DNA of 64,000 nt from an uncultured Lachnospiraceae bacterium (lineage in GTDB: Bacteria; Bacillota; Clostridia; Lachnospirales; Lachnospiraceae): contig CAJTUZ010000002.1 in the NCBI GenBank assembly GCA_910579735.1, forward strand, positions 62,001 to 126,000. Direction: 5' to 3'. The position numbers and the translations under genes are program-made. The notes beneath the pieces were generated by a model, which saw only the letters and a list, made by a program, of their open reading frames with translations, was not told where the DNA came from and did no database searches. Positions 33,497 through 41,979 of the stretch are shown here, in pieces (position 1 is the stretch's first letter; every line of letters starts with the position of its first letter).

Positions 33497-35341
33497 TTAA
33501 TTAGATTTCGCTGCGGCCGAGATAGCGGCTCTTTTCCGAAGCGTCGGATCAAGGATCTTTTTCCTGATGCGGAGATTTTTCGGGGTTACCTCTAACAGCT
33601 CATCCGTATCGATAAATTCCAGGGCCTGCTCTAAACTTAAAACTCTGGGCGGCGTTAAGCGTAGCGCTTCGTCTGCGCTGGAAGAACGGGTATTGGTGAG
33701 CTGTTTTTTCTTGCAGACGTTTAATTCAATGTCTTCGCCGCGACCGTTTTGTCCGACGATCATGCCGGAATAAACTTTCGTACCGGGGCCGATGAACAGT
33801 GTACCGCGTTCCTGTGCGTTATAGAGTCCGTAGGTAATGGCTTCGCCGGCCTCAAAAGCGATCAGGGAACCTTGTTTTCTGTATTGGATGTCTCCTTTGT
33901 AAGGGCCGTATCCGTCGAAAATGCTGTTCATGATGCCATTGCCTTTTGTATCGGTCATAAATTCGCTGCGGTAGCCGATCAGTCCTCTGGAGGGAATCGA
34001 GAATTCCAGACGGGTATAGCCGCCGGAAGCCTGTCCCATATTTTTTAATTCGCCTTTGCGCTGACTGAGCTTCTCGATCACAGTGCCGGCAAACTCTTCG
34101 GGCACATCCACATATGTCAATTCCATTGGTTCGGTCTTTTTCCCGTTTTCGTCGGTCCTGTAGAGAACTTCCGCTTTGCTGACCGCAAATTCATAGCCTT
34201 CTCTGCGCATATTTTCAATCAAAACGGATAAATGCAGTTCACCGCGGCCGGATACTTTAAATGCTTCCGTCGTTTCGGTTTCTTCTACGCGCAGGGAGAC
34301 ATCCGTGTTGAGTTCGCGGAAGAGTCTGTCGCGAAGATGTCTGCTGGTAACATATTTTCCTTCCTGACCGGCAAGAGGAGAATCGTTTACGATGAAGTGC
34401 ATGGCAATCGTCGGTTCCGAGATTTTCTGGAACGGAATCGGTTTCGGGTTTTCGGGAGAACAGAGCGTATCACCGATATGAATGTCGGAAATACCGGAAA
34501 TCGCCACAATCGAGCCGACGCCGGACTCTTTTACCTCGATCTTGTTCAGGCCGTCATATTCGTAAAGCTTGCTGACCTTTACTTTTTTCAGTTTATCCGG
34601 TTCGTGGTGATTGACGATAACGACTTCCTGATTCACTTTGATGATTCCGTTGTCAACCTTGCCGACACCGATTCGTCCGACATATTCGTTGTAGTCGATC
34701 GTACTGATCAGTACTTGTGTACCGGCTTCCGGGTCTCCGCATGGCGCAGGGATATGTTCCAGGATGGTATCAAATAAGGGCGTCATATTTTTGCCCTTTA
34801 CGGTGATCTGCGTCGTGGCGGTGCCTGTTTTGGCGGATGCGTAGACAAAAGGACAGTCTAACTGTTTGTCGTTGGCATCCAGATCCATAAGCAGCTCCAG
34901 CACTTCGTCAACGACCTGGATCGGTCTGGCTTCCGGCCGGTCGCATTTGTTAATGCATACGATAACGGACAGATCCAGTTCCAATGCCTTTTTTAACACG
35001 AATTTCGTTTGGGGCATAGGGCCTTCAAAGGCATCTACGACCAAAACGACGCCGTTTACCATTTTCAGGACACGCTCTACTTCGCCGCCGAAGTCTGCAT
35101 GGCCGGGGGTGTCGATAATGTTGATTTTGACATCTTTATACATAACGGCTGTATTTTTTGACAGGATCGTAATGCCGCGTTCGCGTTCCAGGTCACCGGA
35201 ATCCATGACACGTTCCGTTACCTCCTGATTTTCGCGGAATACGCCGCTTTGCTTTAGCAATTCGTCAACCAGAGTCGTCTTGCCGTGGTCTACGTGGGCG
35301 ATGATCGCGATATTTCTTACATCTTCTCGTATTGTATTCAT
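33497..35341 (-). CDS. typA: Translational GTPase TypA/BipA
   Basis: The 614-residue ribosome-associated GTPase aids 50S assembly and stress adaptation. Hallmarks are the P-loop AHVDHGKTTL (residues 15-24), DTPGHADFGGEVERV (about 77-91), NKCD (about 131-134) and the C-terminal TypA-specific GRGELHLSVLIENMRREGYE region, followed by SSADEALRLTPP. The start at 35341 is preceded by an AAAGGA ribosome site. Its upstream flank begins immediately with a large inverted-repeat element. Confidence 0.96.
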   Translation of the reverse strand: MNTIREDVRNIAIIAHVDHGKTTLVDELLKQSGVFRENQEVTERVMDSGDLERERGITILSKNTAVMYKDVKINIIDTPGHADFGGEVERVLKMVNGVVLVVDAFEGPMPQTKFVLKKALELDLSVIVCINKCDRPEARPIQVVDEVLELLMDLDANDKQLDCPFVYASAKTGTATTQITVKGKNMTPLFDTILEHIPAPCGDPEAGTQVLISTIDYNEYVGRIGVGKVDNGIIKVNQEVVIVNHHEPDKLKKVKVSKLYEYDGLNKIEVKESGVGSIVAISGISDIHIGDTLCSPENPKPIPFQKISEPTIAMHFIVNDSPLAGQEGKYVTSRHLRDRLFRELNTDVSLRVEETETTEAFKVSGRGELHLSVLIENMRREGYEFAVSKAEVLYRTDENGKKTEPMELTYVDVPEEFAGTVIEKLSQRKGELKNMGQASGGYTRLEFSIPSRGLIGYRSEFMTDTKGNGIMNSIFDGYGPYKGDIQYRKQGSLIAFEAGEAITYGLYNAQERGTLFIGPGTKVYSGMIVGQNGRGEDIELNVCKKKQLTNTRSSSADEALRLTPPRVLSLEQALEFIDTDELLEVTPKNLRIRKKILDPTLRKRAAISAAAKSN

Positions 35342-35362
35342 TCTGATAATATCCTTTCTTTT

Positions 35363-35610
35363 AAACTCAATCAGCAGACGATTGCGAAACGCCGGGACGT
35401 GCAGGCAGCAGCGGAAAAAGATTTCTGCTGAAGGGCCCTATAAAAACGTATGTTACTGAAAGTAACTTTGTTCTTAGTGAGAGAGGCATTTTGGCCTCTC
35501 GAACTTAGTACCGCTGCGTTTTTAACGGAGCGAAAGCGCGCCCAAAGCAGAAACTTTTTCTGCTGCTGCCTGCACGCCCGGCGTTTCGCAATCGTCTGAA
35601 ACTCAATCAG
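35363..35610. mobile_element. MITE-like inverted-repeat element with flanking 12-bp direct repeats
   Basis: A 224-bp unit (35375-35598) has near-identical inverted ends of about 52 bases. The left reads CAGACGATTGCGAAACGCCG... and the right is its reverse complement with only a few single-base changes. On both sides lies AAACTCAATCAG (35363-35374 and 35599-35610), as expected of a target duplication. The interior holds smaller hairpins (GTTACT/AGTAAC; GAGAGGC/GCCTCTC) and no coding frame. It sits right upstream of typA. Confidence 0.8.
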
Positions 35611-35911
35611 TATAGCACTACAATAGGGAAGATGCAAGCAATAGTCGAAAGAATGGAGAGGAAGTCTCTGTTTGTGAAAGGCATCGCGTTCATTTACGCG
35701 TTTCATGACATTTTTTTCTGTCGGATTTTAACTTTTTCCATGATTTTATCTGCGGTTTTCATACGCAGCCTACACATCATCTCTGTATTTTGAAAAATTT
35801 TACGCGACAACTAACAGTTCTACTTTTATGCTCCCATCATATATTGTTAATACAATACAGGAAAAAATTCTTAAGGAGTAAGGTCCTTGAAAAAAGAAGG
35901 GAGAACTAAAC
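35611..35911. other. Intergenic region before the SSB-like gene
   Basis: No gene is seen. The part up to 35700 is GC-poor and contains the divergent upstream regions of typA and the SSB-like gene. A TTAAGGAG segment near 35870 and GAAGGGAG at 35896 precede the next start. Confidence 0.35.
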
Positions 35912-36550
35912 ATGACAGATAAGGTAATTGAAAACAACCAGGTGACGATAATGGGAGAGATCGTAGGTGATTTCATATTCAGTCACGAGATCTTCGGAGA
36001 AGGATTTTATATGGTAGACATCAGTGTGGACAGATTGAGCGAGTCTACGGATATTATTCCCGTTATGGTATCAGAGAGGCTGCTCGATGTAAATGATGAT
36101 TATAAAGGATTAAAGATCAGTATTACGGGGCAGTTCCGCTCTTATAACAGACATGAGGAGAAGAAGAACAAACTGGTTCTTTCCGTGTTTGCAAGAGAGA
36201 TTGAATTTGTGGACGATATCGAGGAGAGTGCGAAAACGAACCAGATCTTTTTGGATGGCTATATATGCAAAGCTCCGATCTATCGGAAAACACCGCTCGG
36301 AAGAGAGATTGCGGATTTATTACTGGCCGTTAACAGACCGTATGGCAAATCGGATTACATACCATGTATCTGCTGGGGGAGAAACGCAAGATTTGCCAGC
36401 ACATTTGAGGTAGGCAGCCGGTGTGCGATCTGGGGCAGGATCCAGAGCAGGGAATATATGAAAAAAATTTCGGAAGACCAGCTTGAACGGCGTACGGCTT
36501 ATGAAGTTTCGGTCAGCAAGTTGGAGATCGTGGAGGATGAGCAGGACTAA
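35912..36550 (+). CDS. Single-stranded DNA-binding protein-like, two OB folds
   Basis: The 212-residue protein contains two SSB-type OB folds. The first covers about residues 6-105 (NNQVTIMGEIVGDFIFSH start). The second covers about 112-205 (NQIFLDGYICKAPIYRKTPLGREIADLLLAVNRPYGKSDYIPCICWG), which closely follows the SSB pattern. The first copy is more diverged. Standard SSB is about 150-170 residues with one fold and an acidic tip. Here the C terminus ends EIVEDEQD, acidic but without the DDDIPF-type tip. A role in replication or recombination is likely but unproven. Confidence 0.82.
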   Translation: MTDKVIENNQVTIMGEIVGDFIFSHEIFGEGFYMVDISVDRLSESTDIIPVMVSERLLDVNDDYKGLKISITGQFRSYNRHEEKKNKLVLSVFAREIEFVDDIEESAKTNQIFLDGYICKAPIYRKTPLGREIADLLLAVNRPYGKSDYIPCICWGRNARFASTFEVGSRCAIWGRIQSREYMKKISEDQLERRTAYEVSVSKLEIVEDEQD

Positions 36551-36555
36551 AAAAG

Positions 36556-36584
36556 TTGCGTTTTCGACATAATTGTGCTATGAT
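36556..36584 (+). promoter_or_regulatory. Sigma-A promoter of the CobO-like gene
   Basis: TTGCGT (36556-36561) and TATGAT (36579-36584) with a 17-base spacer lie 39 bases before the ATG. Confidence 0.6.
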
Positions 36585-36622
36585 AGACATCAGATTCAAA
36601 TGCTGATATTATGAGGTGCAAT

Positions 36623-37120
36623 ATGGAAAAAGGCTTGATTTATATTTACGGCGGTGAAGGGCATGGCAAGTCACCGGCGGCACTTGGCAGGGCACTGCAG
36701 TCGGCGTGCAGAGGCGAAGATGTTTTGATCATTCGTTTTTTGAAGGGAAGAGGTCTGTCCGATTCCGATTTTATAAAGCGGCTGGAGCCGGAGATCAAGA
36801 TCTTCCGGTTTGAAAAGTCCGACGAAAATTTTGTCAATCTTTCCGAAGAGAGAAAAGCGGAAGAGATCTGCAATATCAAAAACGGGTTGAACTTTGCCAA
36901 AAAAGTGATGAATACCGACGAATGCAGTCTGCTTATTTTGGATGAGGTACTGGAACTGGTCGATAATGACATTATATCCGTGGAAGAGTTAAAGACTCTT
37001 CTGTTATGTAAACCTGAAGGAATGGATATTATTATGACCGGTGCAACATTGAATGCGGAGGTTTGTACGCTTGCGGATGAGGTGACCAAGATAGAGACAA
37101 CGGTACGTGACCGCGGATAG
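36623..37120 (+). CDS. CobO/CobP-like P-loop ATPase (cob(I)alamin adenosyltransferase family)
   Basis: The protein of about 165 residues starts MEKGLIYIYGGEGHGKSPAALGRALQ; the ATG at 36623 was chosen over 36611 because it follows GAGGTG. The P-loop (GGEGHGKS, residues 9-16) differs from the usual GxGKGKT of CobO by His in place of Lys and Ser for Thr. LLILDEVLELVDND (about 109-122) matches the family's Walker B. CobO adenosylates corrinoids, but no cobalamin genes are nearby, so the substrate may differ. Confidence 0.78.
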   Translation: MEKGLIYIYGGEGHGKSPAALGRALQSACRGEDVLIIRFLKGRGLSDSDFIKRLEPEIKIFRFEKSDENFVNLSEERKAEEICNIKNGLNFAKKVMNTDECSLLILDEVLELVDNDIISVEELKTLLLCKPEGMDIIMTGATLNAEVCTLADEVTKIETTVRDRG

Positions 37121-37137
37121 ATCAGGAATACTGTCTG

Positions 37138-37166
37138 TTGACAGGAAACAGCGATAGTGTTATGAT
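37138..37166 (+). promoter_or_regulatory. Promoter of the lysine-riboswitch/dapAB transcript
   Basis: TTGACA (37138-37143) and TATGAT (37161-37166) with a 17-base spacer form a near-consensus promoter. It starts about 15 bases before the lysine riboswitch and 290 bases before dapA. Confidence 0.8.
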
Positions 37167-37182
37167 AAAGCCAATAAAAGAA

Positions 37183-37349
37183 GTTGATAGAGGTTGCATT
37201 TTTTATCAGTAGGAATGCGGATGCGGGAGGCGCAGGAGAAACATTTTGAAAGGAAAAGATGCCGAAGGGAAAGATATCCTGCCGGTTTTTCTCTGGGTAT
37301 GCAGTTAAGAGCTGTATAACTGTCATCGAATCAGATGGGGCGCTATCCG
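37183..37349 (+). ncRNA. Lysine riboswitch (L box)
   Basis: The conserved core of the lysine aptamer is visible in order: AGAGGTTGCA (37189-37198), AGTAGGAATGC, TTTTGAAAGG, ATGCCGAAGG, CCTGCCGG, CTCTGGGTATGCAGTTAAGAG and CTGTATAACTGTCA. The closing helix P1 pairs GATAG (37186-37190) with CTATC (37343-37347). In this class lysine binding favours the downstream terminator. Together with the following hairpin and dapA the layout is a standard lysine-off switch. Confidence 0.92.
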
Positions 37350-37378
37350 AATATTTAGAAAACAAATATTTAGAAAAT

Positions 37379-37411
37379 AAAAGCTGACCCGTTGTGATCA
37401 GCTTTTTTTGT
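37379..37411 (+). terminator. Terminator hairpin of the lysine riboswitch
   Basis: AAAGCTGACC and GATCAGCTTT form a stem followed by seven T residues. It lies 45 bases before the dapA start and after the aptamer, so it is expected to be formed when lysine is bound. Confidence 0.88.
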
Positions 37412-37455
37412 ATAGTAGGATGCAGATTATAGCGAATTGTTCAGGAGGAGAAAGT

Positions 37456-38337
37456 ATGGCAATTTTTGAAGGCGCAGGTGTAGCGATCGTTACACCGTTT
37501 CATGAAGACGGCAGCGTGAATTTCGAGAAATTCGGAGAACTTTTGGAGGAGCAGATCGCAAACGGGACGGATGCGATTATTGTATGCGGGACGACAGGCG
37601 AGTCATCCACACTCACGCATGAAGAACATTTGGAGGTCATTAAGTACTGTGCACAGAAAGTAAACGGCAGGATTCCCGTTGTGGCGGGAACGGGTTCCAA
37701 CTGTACGCAGACGGCAGTCTACCTTTCCCAGGAAGCAGAGAAGTATGGTGTGGACGGTCTTTTAGTGGTGACGCCTTATTATAATAAAGCCACGCAGAAA
37801 GGTTTATTCGAGCATTTTAAACAGGTGGCGGATTCCGTGAAGCTGCCGGTCATTTTATACAATGTACCGAGCAGGACAGGATGCAATATCATGCCGCAGA
37901 CGGCGGCAAAGCTCTGCAAAGAGGTATCCAATATTGTAGGGATCAAAGAAGCAAGCGGCAATATTTCTCAGATAGCCAAATTAGCGGCGCTTTCGCCGGA
38001 GATCGATATTTATTCGGGCAACGACGACCAGATCGTTCCGATCATGTCGCTTGGCGGTAAAGGCGTTATTTCCGTACTTTCCAATGTGGCGCCGGGACAG
38101 ACGCATGATATCTGCGCCAAGTTTCTGGCAGGGGATGTGGAAGGCAGCCGTAAGGAGCAGCTTCGCGTTCTGGAGCTTTGCGAGGCACTGTTTTGCGAGG
38201 TAAATCCGATTCCGGTCAAAGCAGCGCTCAACCTTATGGGTAAAAATGTCGGATCGCTGCGGCGTCCGCTGTGCGATATGGAAGAGGCGAACGTGGAAAG
38301 ACTGCGCGCAGCTATGGAAAATTGCGGCCTGCTCTAA
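37456..38337 (+). CDS. dapA: 4-hydroxy-tetrahydrodipicolinate synthase
   Basis: DapA condenses pyruvate with aspartate semialdehyde, the first step specific to lysine and diaminopimelate. The ATG at 37456 has AGGAGGAG seven bases upstream; an earlier in-frame ATG would lie in the riboswitch terminator. The 293-residue protein has CGTTGESSTLT (about 43-53), YYNKATQKG, the catalytic Tyr in ILYNVPSRTG (about Y134) and the Schiff-base Lys in GIKEASG (about K162). It is the first gene after the lysine riboswitch and is followed by dapB. Confidence 0.96.
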   Translation: MAIFEGAGVAIVTPFHEDGSVNFEKFGELLEEQIANGTDAIIVCGTTGESSTLTHEEHLEVIKYCAQKVNGRIPVVAGTGSNCTQTAVYLSQEAEKYGVDGLLVVTPYYNKATQKGLFEHFKQVADSVKLPVILYNVPSRTGCNIMPQTAAKLCKEVSNIVGIKEASGNISQIAKLAALSPEIDIYSGNDDQIVPIMSLGGKGVISVLSNVAPGQTHDICAKFLAGDVEGSRKEQLRVLELCEALFCEVNPIPVKAALNLMGKNVGSLRRPLCDMEEANVERLRAAMENCGLL

Positions 38338-38412
38338 GTTTGTGAAAACGGTCGGAGGAATAGCTGTCATGCAGTATCCGGCAGAGTCAGGAAGAAAGGA
38401 ACGGACTAAAAT

Positions 38413-39168
38413 ATGACAAAAGTGATTATGAACGGCTGCAACGGCAAAATGGGACAGACGATCAGTTCTCTTATTGCGGCCGATGAGGAAATAGAAATTG
38501 TGGCGGGAATCGACGCCTATGATAAGGGTCAAAATGCGTATCCTGTATTTACGGATATTCAACAGTGTGAGATAGCGGCAGATGCGCTGATCGATTTCAG
38601 TACGGCGGCGGCAGTGGATAAACTGCTCGATTACTGTGTGGAGAAGAAGCTTCCGTGCGTTCTGTGTACGACAGGACTTTCGGATGCACAGCTTGCTAAA
38701 GTAGAAGAGGCGGCCGCTAAAACGGCGATCCTCAAATCGGCGAATATGTCGCTTGGCATCAATATGCTTTTAAAAATGCTGAAGGAAGCTGTTTCGGTCC
38801 TTGCACCGGCCGGCTTTGACATAGAGATCGTGGAGAAACATCATAATCAGAAACTGGATGCGCCGAGCGGTACGGCGCTTGCACTGGCCGATTCCATGAA
38901 AGAAGAGTTGGATGATGGGTACGGGTATGTATATGACAGGAGTACGAAACGGGAGAAGCGCAGCACAAAGGAAATCGGAATCAGCGCTGTCAGGGGCGGA
39001 ACCATTGTCGGCGACCATGATGTGATCTTTGCAGGAGCGGATGAAGTGATCACGTTCTCCCATAGAGCTTATTCCAAGGCGGTTTTTGGCAAGGGAGCAA
39101 TTCAGGCTGCCAAATTTTTAGCCGGAAAGCCTGCGGGAATGTACGATATGAGCGATGTGATCGGGTAG
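38413..39168 (+). CDS. dapB: 4-hydroxy-tetrahydrodipicolinate reductase
   Basis: DapB reduces the DapA product with NAD(P)H in lysine and diaminopimelate synthesis. The 251-residue protein begins VIMNGCNGKMGQTI, the nucleotide-binding loop, and has the active-site EKHHNQKLDAPSGTAL segment (about residues 139-154) and RGGTIVGDHDVIFAG (about 194-208). It is 75 bases after dapA on the same riboswitch-controlled transcript. Confidence 0.96.
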   Translation: MTKVIMNGCNGKMGQTISSLIAADEEIEIVAGIDAYDKGQNAYPVFTDIQQCEIAADALIDFSTAAAVDKLLDYCVEKKLPCVLCTTGLSDAQLAKVEEAAAKTAILKSANMSLGINMLLKMLKEAVSVLAPAGFDIEIVEKHHNQKLDAPSGTALALADSMKEELDDGYGYVYDRSTKREKRSTKEIGISAVRGGTIVGDHDVIFAGADEVITFSHRAYSKAVFGKGAIQAAKFLAGKPAGMYDMSDVIG

Positions 39169-39216
39169 TCCTGCCGGGGGAAACACGCAGTCCCACCGGG
39201 GTAGAAAGGGGAACAC

Positions 39217-41181
39217 ATGGACGAATTGGAGCAAAGATACTTAAAGAGCCTGGCGAAACAGTATCCGACGATCGCGTCGGCTTCGACAGAGATCATTAAT
39301 TTGCAGGCAATCTTAAGTCTGCCGAAGGGAACGGAACATTTTATGACCGATATCCACGGAGAGTACGAGCAGTTCAATCACGTACTCAAAAACGGTTCCG
39401 GTTCCGTAAGGCGTAAGATAGACGAGGAGTTCGGCAATACATTAAGTAATAAAGATAAAAAGAGTCTGGCAACGCTTATTTACTATCCGGCGGAGAAACT
39501 GGATATCATTCTGCGGGAAGAGGATGAGAGCGGCATCGAGGACTGGTATAAGATCACGCTTCACCGTCTGGTGCAGATTACCAAAGGAGTCTCATCCAAA
39601 TATACCCGTTCCAAGGTCAGAAAAGCGCTGCCGGAGGATTTTGCCTATGTGATCGAAGAACTGATCACGGAAAAGAAGGAGATTCAGGACAAGGAAGCGT
39701 ATTATAACGAGATCATCCATACGATCATCCGGATCGGCAGGGCGCCGGAATTCATTACGGCGCTGTGTCAGCTCATACAGCGTCTGGTCATTGATCATCT
39801 GCATATCGTAGGCGATATTTATGACAGAGGTCCGGGACCGCATATCATTCTCGATACGCTCTGTCATTATCATTCCGTGGACGTGCAGTGGGGCAATCAT
39901 GATATTGTCTGGATGGGAGCGGCCAGCGGTCATCTTGCCTGTATCGCCAACGTCATCAGAATGGCGGCCAGATACGGGAATCTGGATACGCTTGAAGAGG
40001 GATACGGCATCAATCTGATTCCGCTTGCCACGTTTGCGATGGAAGTATATAAAGATGTGGACTGCAGCGCTTTTGCCATCAAATACAATACGGAATACGA
40101 TACCAAGGACTTGAGTCTGGACATGAAAATGCATAAGGCGATTGCCATGCTGCAGTTTAAGCTGGAAGGCCAGCTTATTATGCGCCGTCCGGAATTCGGT
40201 ATGCAAAAGAGGCTGCTTTTAGAGCGTATCGATTACGAGAAAAAGACCGTGACGATAGGCGGGCAGCTTTACCATATGAAAGATACCGATTTCCCGACGA
40301 TCAACAAAGAGCGCCCGTATGAGCTGACAAAGGGAGAAGAACAGCTTATGGAGAGGCTGCGTCAGGCTTTTGTCAAGTGTGAAAAACTGCAAAAGCACGT
40401 CAGATTCCTTTTTTCCAAGGGCAGTCTTTATAAAGTATATAATTCCAATCTGTTATACCATGGCTGTATGCCGATGGATGAGGAAGGAAACTTCCATAAA
40501 GTCAACGTATACGGTGAAGAATACAGCGGAAAGGCGCTCTATGACGTACTGGAACATTATGCCAGAAAGGGATATTATGCGCATAATAATCTGCAGGAAA
40601 AGTTAAAAGGGCAGGATATCATCTGGTATATCTGGGCGGGTCCCAAGTCGCCCGTTTTCGGAAAAGACAAAATGGCAACTTTCGAACGCTATTTCGTCGA
40701 GGAGAGCGAAGCTCACATAGAAACCAAAAACAGCTATTACAGGCTGCTTGATAACGAAGAGGTCATTAATAAAATATTGACGGAATTCGGACTGGACATA
40801 AGTAAGTCGCATATCGTCAACGGGCACGTTCCGGTGGAACTGAAGAAAGGAGAGACGCCGATCAAGTGCGGCGGCAAGCTCCTGATCATCGATGGCGGCT
40901 TTTCCAAGGCATATCAGGATAAGACGGGGATCGCCGGCTATACGCTTGTTGCCAATTCTTACGGAATGCGTCTGGTTGCGCATGAGCCGTTTGAGTCGAC
41001 GGAATCGGCGATCAAAAACGAATCGGATATTTTTTCGGATTCTATCATTCTGGAAACAAGTACGATGCGCCAGAAGATCACGGATACGGATATCGGTGCG
41101 GAACTGCGGGAGAGCATCCACCAGCTGGAAGTGCTGCTGCAGGCTTACAGAGACGGTACGATCATCGAAAAGGAAATATAG
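39217..41181 (+). CDS. fbp: Fructose-1,6-bisphosphatase, class III
   Basis: The gluconeogenic enzyme converts fructose-1,6-bisphosphate to fructose-6-phosphate. The 654-residue size and calcineurin-like metal motifs mark the class III form found in Firmicutes: MTDIHGEYEQFNHV (about residues 43-56), VGDIYDRGPGPHIILD (about 196-211), WGNHDIVWMGA (about 220-230) and GHVPVELKKGETPIKCGGK near residue 535. It is 48 bases after dapB but ends with its own terminator. Confidence 0.96.
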   Translation: MDELEQRYLKSLAKQYPTIASASTEIINLQAILSLPKGTEHFMTDIHGEYEQFNHVLKNGSGSVRRKIDEEFGNTLSNKDKKSLATLIYYPAEKLDIILREEDESGIEDWYKITLHRLVQITKGVSSKYTRSKVRKALPEDFAYVIEELITEKKEIQDKEAYYNEIIHTIIRIGRAPEFITALCQLIQRLVIDHLHIVGDIYDRGPGPHIILDTLCHYHSVDVQWGNHDIVWMGAASGHLACIANVIRMAARYGNLDTLEEGYGINLIPLATFAMEVYKDVDCSAFAIKYNTEYDTKDLSLDMKMHKAIAMLQFKLEGQLIMRRPEFGMQKRLLLERIDYEKKTVTIGGQLYHMKDTDFPTINKERPYELTKGEEQLMERLRQAFVKCEKLQKHVRFLFSKGSLYKVYNSNLLYHGCMPMDEEGNFHKVNVYGEEYSGKALYDVLEHYARKGYYAHNNLQEKLKGQDIIWYIWAGPKSPVFGKDKMATFERYFVEESEAHIETKNSYYRLLDNEEVINKILTEFGLDISKSHIVNGHVPVELKKGETPIKCGGKLLIIDGGFSKAYQDKTGIAGYTLVANSYGMRLVAHEPFESTESAIKNESDIFSDSIILETSTMRQKITDTDIGAELRESIHQLEVLLQAYRDGTIIEKEI

Positions 41182-41200
41182 AAAAATACTGACAACATAT

Positions 41201-41240
41201 ACAGGAAGAACCGCATACGGCGATTCTTCCTGTGTTTTTC
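41201..41240 (+). terminator. Intrinsic terminator after fbp
   Basis: ACAGGAAGAA (41201-41210) and TTCTTCCTGT (41223-41232) form a perfect 10-bp stem followed by GTTTTTC. The convergent lipoprotein gene ends a few bases later. Confidence 0.9.
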
Positions 41241-41245
41241 TGTTG

Positions 41246-41848
41246 TTATCTGTTTCTGGTTGTTCTGCTTGACATAGGCTGTGTTCTTGTGCTTGTGTTG
41301 TTTAAGCTGGAACCGTCCTGCGTTGTGTTTCTTGCAGAATCATTGTTGTTATTATCGCCGTTATCATTGTTGCCTGTCACATCATCCACTACGTCGCCTA
41401 CACCGTCTGCAACATCATCTACAGCATTTCCGATGGCATTGCCCGCATCATCTACCGCGTCGCCTACTGCGCTTCCTGCATCACCGACTACGGAATTGTC
41501 ATTGTTTGTGCTGTCCGTGCCGTTTGTTACGGAATTGACATTGTTGTTTGTGTCACCGGTCGTTCCTGCCGTATCGGTACCGCCTGTTGTATTGGTACCT
41601 GTCGTGCCGTTCGTATCGGCCGTGCTGTTTGTATTGTTCGTACCGGCCGTGTTGTCTGTACCGGCTGTGTTGTTTGTACCGGTCGTATTATTCGTACCGG
41701 TTGTACTGCCTGCCGTGTCTGTGCCGGTCGTTCCGGTATCCGAAGCGGAATTATCTGCCGCGTCGTTGTTTCTGTTACCGCAGGCTGTCATCATGGACAT
41801 TGAAAGAACCATGAGAGAAGCGAATAACAATGTTTTTATTTTTTTCAT
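41246..41848 (-). CDS. Low-complexity Asn/Thr/Gly-rich lipoprotein
   Basis: The 200-residue protein has a lipoprotein signal peptide, MKKIKTLLFASLMVLSMSMM followed by the lipobox T-A-C with Cys at residue 22, so it should be lipid-anchored outside the membrane. Residues 35-110 are short Thr/Gly/Asn repeats of the type TGTNNTAGTDNTAGTNN. Residues 118-155 switch to a GDAVDDAGNAIGNAVDDVADGV-type region with regular Val/Ala spacing, which may be helical. I cannot assign a function. The start has an AAGGAG site. Confidence 0.8.
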   Translation of the reverse strand: MKKIKTLLFASLMVLSMSMMTACGNRNNDAADNSASDTGTTGTDTAGSTTGTNNTTGTNNTAGTDNTAGTNNTNSTADTNGTTGTNTTGGTDTAGTTGDTNNNVNSVTNGTDSTNNDNSVVGDAGSAVGDAVDDAGNAIGNAVDDVADGVGDVVDDVTGNNDNGDNNNNDSARNTTQDGSSLNNTSTRTQPMSSRTTRNR

Positions 41849-41979
41849 GATTTCACTCCTTTACTAAAAGATAATAAAATATAATAAAACAGAAATTGTG
41901 AAACTTCCTGTTCTTATGTTATTATGTCAGATAGATGATAAAATATACAAAATAAAATAAAGGAGATTGTTTATTAAAA

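Noticed and set aside
37408..37455. Earlier start for dapA
   Set aside because: It would lie in the riboswitch terminator. The ATG at 37456 has the AGGAGGAG site.
41232..41867. Plus-strand Val/Pro-rich frame of about 210 residues
   Set aside because: It is antisense to the low-complexity lipoprotein, whose signal peptide and lipobox make the minus strand the true gene.
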